Below the pieces are notes generated by a model. That model was not told the DNA's origin. It saw only the letters and a program-made list of their open reading frames with translations, and did not search any database. Positions 56,730 through 64,000 of a stretch of 64,000 nucleotides of DNA are shown here, piece by piece. The stretch is from positions 1 through 64,000 of the forward strand of contig NZ_JQEC01000039.1 of NCBI RefSeq assembly GCF_000764185.1, read 5' to 3'. The stretch is from Colwellia psychrerythraea (GTDB lineage: Bacteria; Pseudomonadota; Gammaproteobacteria; Enterobacterales; Alteromonadaceae). Each line of letters starts with the position of its first letter. The first letter of the stretch is position 1. The position numbers were made by a program, and so were the translations under genes.

Positions 56730-59579
56730 ATGAGTGATTACAAACAAACCCTGAATTTGCCGGCCACCTCTTTCGCTATGAAAGGTAACATGGCTAACCG
56801 TGAACCTAATATGCTCAAAGATTGGGCAGCTAAAGATCTTTATGGCAAGATTCGTGAAGCCAAAAAAGGTAAAAAGTCATTCATACTTCATGATGGCCCT
56901 CCTTATGCCAATGGTAATATTCATTTAGGTCATGCCGTTAATAAAATATTAAAAGATATTATTGTTAAATCAAAAACCTTATCTGACTTTAATTCACCTT
57001 TCGTCCCTGGTTGGGATTGTCACGGTTTACCAATTGAACTAATGGTTGAGAAGAAAGTAGGCAAACCAGGTCATAAGATCAGTGCCAGCGATTTTCGTCA
57101 AAAATGTCGTGAATATGCCGCTAAGCAAGTAAATGGTCAACGTGAAGATTTTAAACGTTTAGGTATTTTCGCTGACTGGGACAAGCCTTACTTAACTATG
57201 GATTTTGGCACTGAAGCCAATATTATCCGTTCGTTAGGTAAAATTGCTGAAAATGGCCACTTGCATCAAGGTTTTAAACCTGTTCATTGGTGTACTGATT
57301 GTGGTTCGTCTTTGGCTGAAGCTGAAGTTGAATATAAAGATAAACAATCACCAGCAATTGATGTGAAATTTGTTATTGCTGATGAAGCAGTAGCTGATAA
57401 ATTTTCTCACCCAGAAGGCCATAAAGGCGAAGGTGAGATCGGCGCTGTTATTTGGACAACAACACCTTGGACACTGCCTGCTAACCGTGCAATAGCAGTA
57501 AATGCTGATGTTGAATACACCTTAGTTCAATGTGAACAGGAAGGTAAAAAGCAACGTTTAATCATAGCGTCTGATCTTGTTAGTTCATGTATGGATCGCT
57601 TTGGTTTAGATAAATACCATGCATTAGGTTTCTGTAAAGGTAGCGATTTAGAATTAGTGCAATGTCAGCATCCATTTTATGACTTTACCGTGCCGGTTAT
57701 TTTAGGTGAACATGTAACTACTGATTCAGGTACTGGTTGCGTACATACTGCCCCTGGACATGGTGTAGAAGATTTTGTTGTTGGCAAATTATACGACTTA
57801 GAAGTGGCTAACCCTGTTGGCGCTAATGGCGTATACCTTGAAGATACGCCATTACTTGCCGGACAACATGTATTTAAAGCCAATGCCAGTGTGGTTGAGC
57901 TATTAAAAGAAAAAGGTGCGTTAGTGCATCATCATGCGTTAGAGCATTCTTACCCGCATTGCTGGCGTCATAAAACACCATTAATTTTCCGAGCTACGCC
58001 GCAGTGGTTTATCAGCATGGACAAAAAAGGTTTACGTCAAGATTCATTAAACGAAATCGAAAAAACACAGTGGATCCCTGACTGGGGTCAACGTCGTATT
58101 GAGTCTATGGTTGAAGGCCGTCCTGATTGGTGTATCTCACGTCAACGTACGTGGGGCGTGCCTATGGCATTATTCATTCATCAAGACAGCGGCGCCTTGC
58201 ATCCACGTAGCATTGAACTCATTGAAGAAGTTGCCAAGCGTGTAGAAAAAGAAGGCATCCAAGCGTGGTTCGATTTAGAGCCAAGCGAACTCATCGGTGA
58301 TGATGCGAATGAATACATTAAAGTACCTGATACTTTGGATGTGTGGTTTGACTCAGGTACCACCCATGAGTCAGTTATCAAGGCACGTGAAGAATTTGAC
58401 GGTATTGCGGATTTATATCTTGAAGGCTCTGATCAACATCGTGGTTGGTTTATGTCATCAATGATTTCATCAGTAGCGATGAATGGCAAAGCGCCATATA
58501 AGCAAGTGCTTACTCACGGTTTTACAGTTGATGTTAAAGGTCACAAAATGTCTAAGTCATTAGGCAACGTGATAGAACCATCAAGTATTACTAAAACTTT
58601 AGGCGCAGATATTCTACGTTTATGGACAGCATCTGTTAACTACACACAAGAAATTACTGTTTCTGATGAGATTTTTAAACGCCAAGCTGATGCTTACCGT
58701 CGTATTCGTAATACATCACGTTTCTTATTGTCTAACTTAACCGGTTTTGAACCAGCCAACCACATGGTTGCTGTGGAAGATATGGTTGTGCTTGATCGTT
58801 GGGTAGTTGATAAAGCGGCACGTTTACAAGAAGAAATTATCAACGCGTATGATGAGTATGAATTTCATGTAGTAGTACACAAGTTAATGAATTTCTGTAC
58901 TAACGAGCTTGGCGGTTTCTATCTTGATATCATCAAAGACAGACAATATACCGCTAAGAGTGATTCAAACGCACGTCGTTCATGTCAAACGGCTATGTAC
59001 TTAATTGCTGAAGCAATGACGGCATGGATGGCACCAATCTTGTCATTTACAGCGCAAGAAATCTGGCAAGCATTACCGTTACCAGTTAGTGGTGAGCGTG
59101 ATGAGTTTGTCTTTACTGGTGTTTGGTTTGATGGCCTTACTAAGCAAGAAGAGAACAATGAATCTTCAGATGAGCTTGGTAATGAATACTGGACAGAATT
59201 GCTGACTGTTCGTGGTGAAGTTAACCGCGCCTTAGAGCAAGCAAGAAAAGATAAGTCTGTTGGTAAGGCACTAGAAGCGCAAGTTACCCTGTTCGCTGCT
59301 GCTGATCTAGCGGCTAAGTTAGCGAAACTAGGTGATGAGTTACGCTTTGTATTGATTACCTCAAAAGTAACCATTGAAACTGTTACAGCAGCGCCAGAAA
59401 ATGCGCTTGAAACTGATGTGGAAGGATTGTGGTTGAGCGTTGCACCAGCAGAAGGTACTAAATGTGAGCGTTGTTGGCATGTAACTACCGATATTGATGA
59501 AAGTGAAACACACCCAACATTATGTGGTCGTTGTATCACCAATATTGATGGTGCTGGTGAAACAAGACAGTTCGCTTAA
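56730..59579 (+). CDS. ileS: Isoleucyl-tRNA synthetase
   Basis: 949 residues, as in E. coli. A HIGH-type motif '[11 protein letters not shown]' near residue 65 and 'HKMSKSLGN' near residue 610 mark the class I catalytic core, with the editing insert between. The C-terminal zinc-binding cysteines are present ('[24 protein letters not shown]'). No T-box or other leader is seen in the 123-bp gap after ribF. Confidence 0.98.
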   Translation: MSDYKQTLNLPATSFAMKGNMANREPNMLKDWAAKDLYGKIREAKKGKKSFILHDGPPYANGNIHLGHAVNKILKDIIVKSKTLSDFNSPFVPGWDCHGLPIELMVEKKVGKPGHKISASDFRQKCREYAAKQVNGQREDFKRLGIFADWDKPYLTMDFGTEANIIRSLGKIAENGHLHQGFKPVHWCTDCGSSLAEAEVEYKDKQSPAIDVKFVIADEAVADKFSHPEGHKGEGEIGAVIWTTTPWTLPANRAIAVNADVEYTLVQCEQEGKKQRLIIASDLVSSCMDRFGLDKYHALGFCKGSDLELVQCQHPFYDFTVPVILGEHVTTDSGTGCVHTAPGHGVEDFVVGKLYDLEVANPVGANGVYLEDTPLLAGQHVFKANASVVELLKEKGALVHHHALEHSYPHCWRHKTPLIFRATPQWFISMDKKGLRQDSLNEIEKTQWIPDWGQRRIESMVEGRPDWCISRQRTWGVPMALFIHQDSGALHPRSIELIEEVAKRVEKEGIQAWFDLEPSELIGDDANEYIKVPDTLDVWFDSGTTHESVIKAREEFDGIADLYLEGSDQHRGWFMSSMISSVAMNGKAPYKQVLTHGFTVDVKGHKMSKSLGNVIEPSSITKTLGADILRLWTASVNYTQEITVSDEIFKRQADAYRRIRNTSRFLLSNLTGFEPANHMVAVEDMVVLDRWVVDKAARLQEEIINAYDEYEFHVVVHKLMNFCTNELGGFYLDIIKDRQYTAKSDSNARRSCQTAMYLIAEAMTAWMAPILSFTAQEIWQALPLPVSGERDEFVFTGVWFDGLTKQEENNESSDELGNEYWTELLTVRGEVNRALEQARKDKSVGKALEAQVTLFAAADLAAKLAKLGDELRFVLITSKVTIETVTAAPENALETDVEGLWLSVAPAEGTKCERCWHVTTDIDESETHPTLCGRCITNIDGAGETRQFA

Positions 59580-59744
59580 TTCGAACTGTCAATTTGAAGT
59601 GAATTTTACTTAAGTTAGCTCAGCTAAATCAATTAAAGTATTTCAATTGAAGTAAAGTTATCAAGCTATTATCCGCGAGAAGATAGGTCGTTGGTAATAG
59701 CTTCTTTCATTAAAACACTTAATTACAACACTTAATTGTGCTAA

Positions 59745-60323
59745 ATGAGATTATCAACATTGAAAAAATTATTTAATGACACTGGATTACGCTGGTTATG
59801 GTTGACGTTATTGTGTTTAATCATCGATCAAGTAACTAAACACTGGGTCGCGGGTACTTTCGAATATGGTGAAACATTGTCTGTTTTGCCCTTTTTCAAC
59901 CTCTATTATGTGCATAACACTGGAGCGGCTTTTAGCTTTTTAGCCGACCAAGGCGGTTGGCAACGTTGGTTTTTTACCGCTATTGCTAGTGTTGCCAGTA
60001 TTGTTTTTCTGGTCTGGATGGCAAAAACCCCCAAACAACAACGTTTATTAAGTATTGCTTTTGCGCTGATTTTAAGTGGTGCGGTAGGTAACTTAATCGA
60101 TAGAGCTTTATTTGGTTATGTTATCGACTTTCTCGATTTTTATTGGGGCGATTATCATTTTGCTGCTTTTAATATTGCCGATTCAGTTATTTTTATTGGT
60201 GCGGCCTTGATGATCTTTGAATCTTTCACCAATAAAGATGCTGCTCAGGAAGCTAACCCAGAAGCTGTTGATGAAAGTAATAACGACAAACAAAAGAAAA
60301 AAACTAATAAGATAGGTAGTTAG
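59745..60323 (+). CDS. lspA: Prolipoprotein signal peptidase LspA
   Basis: 192 residues. Four membrane segments and the catalytic aspartates in 'GNLIDRALFGYVIDF' and 'FNIADSVIFIG'. The N-terminal ATG is used with about 15 extra residues compared with the shortest forms. The C-terminal tail (about 165-192) is long, polar and Lys/Asn rich. It cleaves lipoprotein signal peptides, needed for the several lipoproteins in this window. Its stop codon is 2 bp before fkpB. Confidence 0.96.
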   Translation: MRLSTLKKLFNDTGLRWLWLTLLCLIIDQVTKHWVAGTFEYGETLSVLPFFNLYYVHNTGAAFSFLADQGGWQRWFFTAIASVASIVFLVWMAKTPKQQRLLSIAFALILSGAVGNLIDRALFGYVIDFLDFYWGDYHFAAFNIADSVIFIGAALMIFESFTNKDAAQEANPEAVDESNNDKQKKKTNKIGS

Positions 60324-60325
60324 TA

Positions 60326-60769
60326 ATGACCGATTCAATACAGACACAGATCCAAAAAGACTCAAATATTCTTGTTCATATTACTATGAAATTAAGTGAC
60401 GGCTCTGCTGCCGATAGTACTAAAGTAAACAATAAACCAGCAAAAATAATCATGGGCGATAACAGTATTTCTCCTGCTTTTGAGGCTGAGCTAATTGGTT
60501 TGAAAAAAGGTGAGTCAAGAGAGTTCACTCTAGCAGCTAATGATGCCTTTGGTGAGACTAACCCAGATAATATTCATTATATGGGGCTTGATAAATTTTC
60601 AGCGGAAGTACCGGCAAAAATAGGTAATATTATTACTTTTACACAACCCGGTGGTGAATTACCCGGTATGATTAAAGAGATTAATGGTGATTCGGTTACT
60701 ATTGATTTTAATCACCCATTAGCAGGACAAACGGTTACGTTTGTTATCGACTTAGTCGACATCCTTTAA
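60326..60769 (+). CDS. fkpB: FKBP-type peptidyl-prolyl isomerase FkpB (SlpA-like)
   Basis: 147 residues of a SlyD/SlpA-type FKBP with the insert-in-flap region ('DNSISPAFEAELIGLKKGESREFTLAANDAFGETN', 'HPLAGQTVTFVIDLVDI'). No His-rich tail as in SlyD. It is located directly after lspA, as is usual. ispH, which normally comes next, is missing here; tsaB follows after a 197-bp gap. Confidence 0.94.
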   Translation: MTDSIQTQIQKDSNILVHITMKLSDGSAADSTKVNNKPAKIIMGDNSISPAFEAELIGLKKGESREFTLAANDAFGETNPDNIHYMGLDKFSAEVPAKIGNIITFTQPGGELPGMIKEINGDSVTIDFNHPLAGQTVTFVIDLVDIL

Positions 60770-60966
60770 AATATTCGATCCGTTTAAATGCCTTTTGCTC
60801 TTTATTGCGAACTTGTTTTCTAGAAATATCACATAGATAAACTATGCATCATTTCTAACGCCTCGAGCAAGAAAGCATTTAATTCGAACAAATATTATTA
60901 TAAATTTTAAAGATAATAGAAAGATATAACCAACTATATCCAACTTTATATAGGTAAGTAAGTATT

Positions 60967-61686
60967 GTGAATTATTTGGCTCTTGATGCTTCAACGGAAG
61001 CATGTTCAGTAGCACTGCAAGTAAATGGTAAAGTCTTTTCTCGTTATGAACTTTGTCCACAGTCGCATAGCCTACATCTACTGCCAATGATAGATGCAGT
61101 GCTTAATGAGGCGAGTATTAAATTAGCAGATCTTGACGGTCTAATATTTGGTCAAGGGCCAGGCAGTTTTACTGGTGTTCGTATTGGTGTTGGCGTAGCT
61201 CAAGGGTTAGCTTTTTCAGCTAACTTACCTGTTGTTGGCGTTTCTAGTCTACAAGCTATGGCCCAAATGGCTTATATGAAACACGGACAAAAGCAAGTTA
61301 TTGCCGCAATCGATGCGCGCATGTCGGAAGTTTACAATGGTTATTATACCTTGGATGAACATGATGTTATGCAAGCGCAGCAAGCTGAAGCAGTTACTCC
61401 GCCTGAACAATTAGCAGAGCAGCTATCGGCTGTTGTAACTACGCCATTCTATGCAGTGGGTACAGGTTGGGATGCGTATTCTGAAAAATTAAGTGAAAAA
61501 TCAGGTGAGCAATTGTTCGCATTGCAAACTAATAATGGCAGTCCTGATATTTTATTCCCAAGCGCTGAAGCGATGTTGGTAATCGGCAAAATAAAGTTAG
61601 AATTAGGCCAGGGCGTTAGTGCAGAAGAAGCACAGCCAGTATATGTTCGCGATACAGTTTCCTGGAAAAAGCTTCCGGGTAAATAA
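60967..61686 (+). CDS. tsaB: tRNA t6A threonylcarbamoyl-complex subunit TsaB
   Basis: 239 residues with a GTG start. 'LALDASTEACSVAL', 'PMIDAVLNEA' and 'IFGQGPGSFTGVRIGVGVAQGLAF' are YeaZ/TsaB signatures of the ASKHA fold. It partners TsaD in making t6A37. Upstream of alpha/beta hydrolase and fadD genes, close to the E. coli order tsaB-slp-fadD. Confidence 0.95.
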   Translation: MNYLALDASTEACSVALQVNGKVFSRYELCPQSHSLHLLPMIDAVLNEASIKLADLDGLIFGQGPGSFTGVRIGVGVAQGLAFSANLPVVGVSSLQAMAQMAYMKHGQKQVIAAIDARMSEVYNGYYTLDEHDVMQAQQAEAVTPPEQLAEQLSAVVTTPFYAVGTGWDAYSEKLSEKSGEQLFALQTNNGSPDILFPSAEAMLVIGKIKLELGQGVSAEEAQPVYVRDTVSWKKLPGK

Positions 61687-61742
61687 CTCAAAATTATAAT
61701 GGTCTAAAACTATGACAGGTAATAATCTCAGGAAACTATCTG

Positions 61743-61775
61743 ACGAAGTTATATCACGAAGTTATATCACGAAGT
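61743..61775 (+). repeat. 13-bp direct repeat, about 2.5 copies
   Basis: ACGAAGTTATATC is repeated exactly at 61743-61755 and 61756-61768, followed by ACGAAGT. It lies in the leader of the M50-like gene, 41 bp before its start. It may be a simple slipped repeat or a regulator site. Confidence 0.7.
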
Positions 61776-61815
61776 AATGGCAACAATCTATGATCGTAAA
61801 ATATGGCAGTAAAGT

Positions 61816-62496
61816 ATGACTAATAGCCCACAAAGCTCCTCCGCCAGCTTTTGGCAAAAATACCAATTGTATTTCTTGTTGGTAGCGGCCATTATCATCA
61901 GACAAATTCCGATTGTGTCTATCCCACTAAATTGGTTGGAGACATACTTTCATGAAATAAGTCATGGTATTGCTGCATTGCTTACTGGTGGCGAAATCAT
62001 CAGTATTCAACTGTATGCTACAGGCGCTGGTTTATGTACTACCCAGGGTGGCTTGAGTTTTTTTATTACTGTTTTTGGTTATGCAGGAGCAACACTTTGG
62101 GGCTGGCTGATATTTAAATTAGCGAATAGTCATCAACGCACCGCACAAATTTTTTCCGGCTTAATGATTGTATTACTGCTTGCTTCAATTATATTTTGGG
62201 CAAGAGATTTGTTTACTATGATTATCATCGCAAGCTTGGCGATTATGTTTGTTATGACTATAAAAATGCGTCGTTTGCATTATCTACAATTATTACTAAA
62301 ATTCTTTGGTTTGAGTATTCTGTTAAATAGTCTATTTAGTCCAACTTATTTATTTGATGGTCGAGATTTAGGTGATGGGGCTGCTTTAGCTTCAATGACA
62401 ATGGTACCTGAACTCGTTTGGGTACTGTCATGGTGTCTGCTAGCACTAGGTGTTCTTTACTCCTTAATTAAAACCAACAAAAAGTCTTATTCTTAA
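61816..62496 (+). CDS. M50-like membrane metalloprotease
   Basis: 226 residues with about six hydrophobic segments. H46-E47-x-x-H50 in 'FHEISHGIAALLTGG' is a zinc-binding motif placed inside a membrane helix, as in M50B peptidases. A C-terminal Asp in 'LFDGRDLGDGAALAS' could provide the third ligand. There is no PDZ domain. Such proteins are usually annotated as M50 family peptidases of unknown substrate. It is 18 bp from the alpha/beta hydrolase gene. Confidence 0.78.
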   Translation: MTNSPQSSSASFWQKYQLYFLLVAAIIIRQIPIVSIPLNWLETYFHEISHGIAALLTGGEIISIQLYATGAGLCTTQGGLSFFITVFGYAGATLWGWLIFKLANSHQRTAQIFSGLMIVLLLASIIFWARDLFTMIIIASLAIMFVMTIKMRRLHYLQLLLKFFGLSILLNSLFSPTYLFDGRDLGDGAALASMTMVPELVWVLSWCLLALGVLYSLIKTNKKSYS

Positions 62497-62514
62497 ATCA
62501 AGGGCATAACCCTT

Positions 62515-63471
62515 ATGACTGATCCCGAAAAAAGTAATGAATGCCTAATTGATGTAAGCAAAATTGACGAGATCAGCTATAAACTAGATGATTTAACCTT
62601 AGCTGCAATAGCTTGTGGTAATAAGGATCATCAGCCAGTGTTATGTTTACATGGTTATTTGGATAATGCCGCCAGCTTTTTACCTTTAATGCAGCAAATA
62701 ACACAAGAAAGAAATTTACTGGCTGATAAGTATGTCATAGCCTTGGATTGGCCTGGTCATGGTCACTCGGACCATCGTAATGTTGGTGCTCACTATCATT
62801 TCTTTGACTATGTTAGTGATTTAGTGGCTTTGTTCAAACTCAATAACTGGCCAGCAATCGATATTGTTGCTCACTCAATGGGTGCTATGGTTGCTAGTGC
62901 ATTCGCCGCCGCTTTTCCTGAAAAAGTAAAATCACTGACCTTGATTGACTCATTTGGTTTCATTTGCGCACCAGTAGAAGAAACAACTAAGCAGTTACGG
63001 CATGGCGTTTTAAGTCGTATCAAGACTGTTAAGTCTAGTCGATCATTTACTGAAGATACGGCGGTTAAAGCCCGTATGAATGTGTCGGACTTACAGATTG
63101 ACCATGCTAATTTAATTGTACAAAGATCATTAGTAGCGGTTAAGCCTGAGTTAAACAGAAAAACAGCAGAGGAAGGTGCTAGTACTTTATATCGTTGGCG
63201 TTCAGACTCTCGCTTGCGTACTGTTTCGCTTTATCGATTAAGTTTAGTGCAGGGGCAGCAGCTGTTTAGCGATATTAGCTGCCCTTTACAATTAATATAT
63301 GGTGATAAAGGCATGGACATGGTTAACACTGGGCTGGAGCAGTATTCCTCATGTATTACTAACTTAACTATTACCAAGTTAGATGGCGGCCATCATGTAC
63401 ATATGGAGCAAACTCAAGAACTATCATCTTTACTCAGTGAATTTTTAAGTAAAATTAAAACAAGCGTTTAA
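62515..63471 (+). CDS. Alpha/beta hydrolase
   Basis: 318 residues. The oxyanion loop 'CLHGYLDNAASFLPL', nucleophile Ser in 'VAHSMGAMVA' (G-x-S-x-G variant with Ala first), acid in 'LIYGDKGMD' and His in 'LDGGHHVHME' make a complete triad. The cap region lies between about 155 and 250. The substrate is unknown; its position next to fadD hints at an acyl ester or thioester. It has a clear start 18 bp after the M50-like gene. Confidence 0.88.
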   Translation: MTDPEKSNECLIDVSKIDEISYKLDDLTLAAIACGNKDHQPVLCLHGYLDNAASFLPLMQQITQERNLLADKYVIALDWPGHGHSDHRNVGAHYHFFDYVSDLVALFKLNNWPAIDIVAHSMGAMVASAFAAAFPEKVKSLTLIDSFGFICAPVEETTKQLRHGVLSRIKTVKSSRSFTEDTAVKARMNVSDLQIDHANLIVQRSLVAVKPELNRKTAEEGASTLYRWRSDSRLRTVSLYRLSLVQGQQLFSDISCPLQLIYGDKGMDMVNTGLEQYSSCITNLTITKLDGGHHVHMEQTQELSSLLSEFLSKIKTSV

Positions 63472-63588
63472 ATTGGTGGCGCAACGAGCAAAAATTTGAT
63501 AAAACAGTGGTATTAAAATAAGAGTTACCCGAAAATAAAATAATTGTCAGAATGATTAATGTCTAATTACCTACTGAGGAAAGCCATT

Positions 63589-64000
63589 GTGGAAAAGATT
63601 TGGTTAGAAAAAAGTTACCCAAGTGACGTGCCGTTTGAAATAGATGCCGATAAATATCCATCTATTGTCGCCATGTTTACTAAATACTCTACTCAGTTTA
63701 GTGAAAAAACTGCTTTCATCAATATGGGTGCTTCAATCTCCTATGAAGAGCTTGCTATACAAGCACAAGCATTTGCTGCTTACTTACAACAAGATTTAGG
63801 TTTAGAAAAAGGTGATAAATTCGCCATCATGGTTCCTAACTGTTTACAGTATCCCATCGCATTATTCGGTGCTTTACTAGCAGGCCTTACCGTTGTTAAT
63901 GTTAACCCTTTGTATACTGCCAGAGAGCTTGAACATCAGCTAAAAGACTCTGAAACGAAGGCAATGCTAATCATAGAAAACTTTGCTCAAACGCTTGAAA
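63589..64000 (+). CDS. fadD: Long-chain acyl-CoA synthetase FadD, 3' end outside window
   Basis: A GTG start with GAGGA 8 bases upstream opens a frame running to the right edge (137 codons seen). 'EKIWLEKSYPSDVPFEIDADKYPSI', 'GDKFAIMVPNCLQYPIALFGALLAGLTVVNVNPLYT' and 'ARELEHQLKDSETKAM' are typical of the FadD N-terminal domain. FadD activates fatty acids with ATP and CoA. No PsrA-like site is seen in the 117-bp gap in front of it. Confidence 0.93.
   Translation, partial: MEKIWLEKSYPSDVPFEIDADKYPSIVAMFTKYSTQFSEKTAFINMGASISYEELAIQAQAFAAYLQQDLGLEKGDKFAIMVPNCLQYPIALFGALLAGLTVVNVNPLYTARELEHQLKDSETKAMLIIENFAQTLE

Noticed and set aside
58985..59542. 185-codon open frame on the minus strand
   Set aside because: It lies fully inside ileS, whose protein is intact and conserved here, including the zinc-binding C terminus. 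The reverse translation is Ser/Ala rich with no family likeness.

Overview
The window is about 64 kb of AT-rich gammaproteobacterial chromosome. Protein sequence character, gene order (suhB / trmJ-cysE-iscRSUA-hscBA-fdx; rpsT / murJ-ribF-ileS-lspA-fkpB; tsaB...fadD), many TTG/GTG starts and the F7-like chemotaxis cluster all point to a marine member of the Alteromonadales, most like Colwellia. This assignment rests on pattern recognition, not on a search. No rRNA, tRNA, prophage, CRISPR array or intact insertion sequence was seen. The only mobile-looking sequences are two short non-coding elements with related terminal inverted repeats (50.8-51.1 kb and 53.0-53.2 kb).

Layout. 0-3 kb: an HDOD-domain protein cut by the left edge, then cobA (siroheme/B12 methyltransferase) and suhB on the minus strand. 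3.3-10.9 kb: trmJ, cysE and the complete ISC iron-sulfur operon iscR-iscS-iscU-iscA-hscB-hscA-fdx, with IscR-box-like sites before iscR and a terminator after fdx (no iscX). 11.1-13.0 kb: a hybrid histidine kinase overlapping a truncated haemoglobin gene. 13.4-19.2 kb: an RlhA-like U32 protein, a GST-like protein, a Nudix hydrolase and an RluA-family pseudouridine synthase with a long N-terminal extension. 19.2-19.9 kb: a membrane protein/XRE regulator pair with symmetric operator-like repeats. 20.1-30.9 kb: a lone receiver protein and a ten-gene minus-strand chemotaxis cluster (mcp, cheY, STAS, cheA, cheW, mcp, cheR, cheD, cheB, REC-EAL).

31.2-40.0 kb: a lipoprotein, then vitamin B12 uptake and adenosylation (btuB, btuF, cobO, btuC, btuD) under two separate cobalamin riboswitches. 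Next is an iron-storage group with two tandem, functionally complementary bacterioferritin subunits and a Fur-box-controlled bfd. 40.1-48.7 kb: a solute-binding-like protein, a fused ThrE-type exporter, a 57-residue membrane protein on the plus strand, a four-gene set that looks like an oxidative sugar/acid-sugar route (class II aldolase, enolase-superfamily enzyme, COG3618 amidohydrolase, SDR), a DUF3010 protein and a lipoprotein with transglutaminase-like and TPR regions. 49-53.6 kb: an acyl-CoA dehydrogenase behind a PsrA-like palindrome, an M49-family lipoprotein peptidase and rpsT. 53.9-64 kb: murJ, ribF, ileS, lspA, fkpB, tsaB, an M50-like membrane protease, an alpha/beta hydrolase and the start of fadD.

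Most of the window is housekeeping or well-known accessory biology. The most interesting signals are the complementary Bfr pair, the haemoglobin-kinase overlap, the autoregulated membrane protein/XRE module, the duplicated cobalamin riboswitches and the structured inverted-repeat elements.
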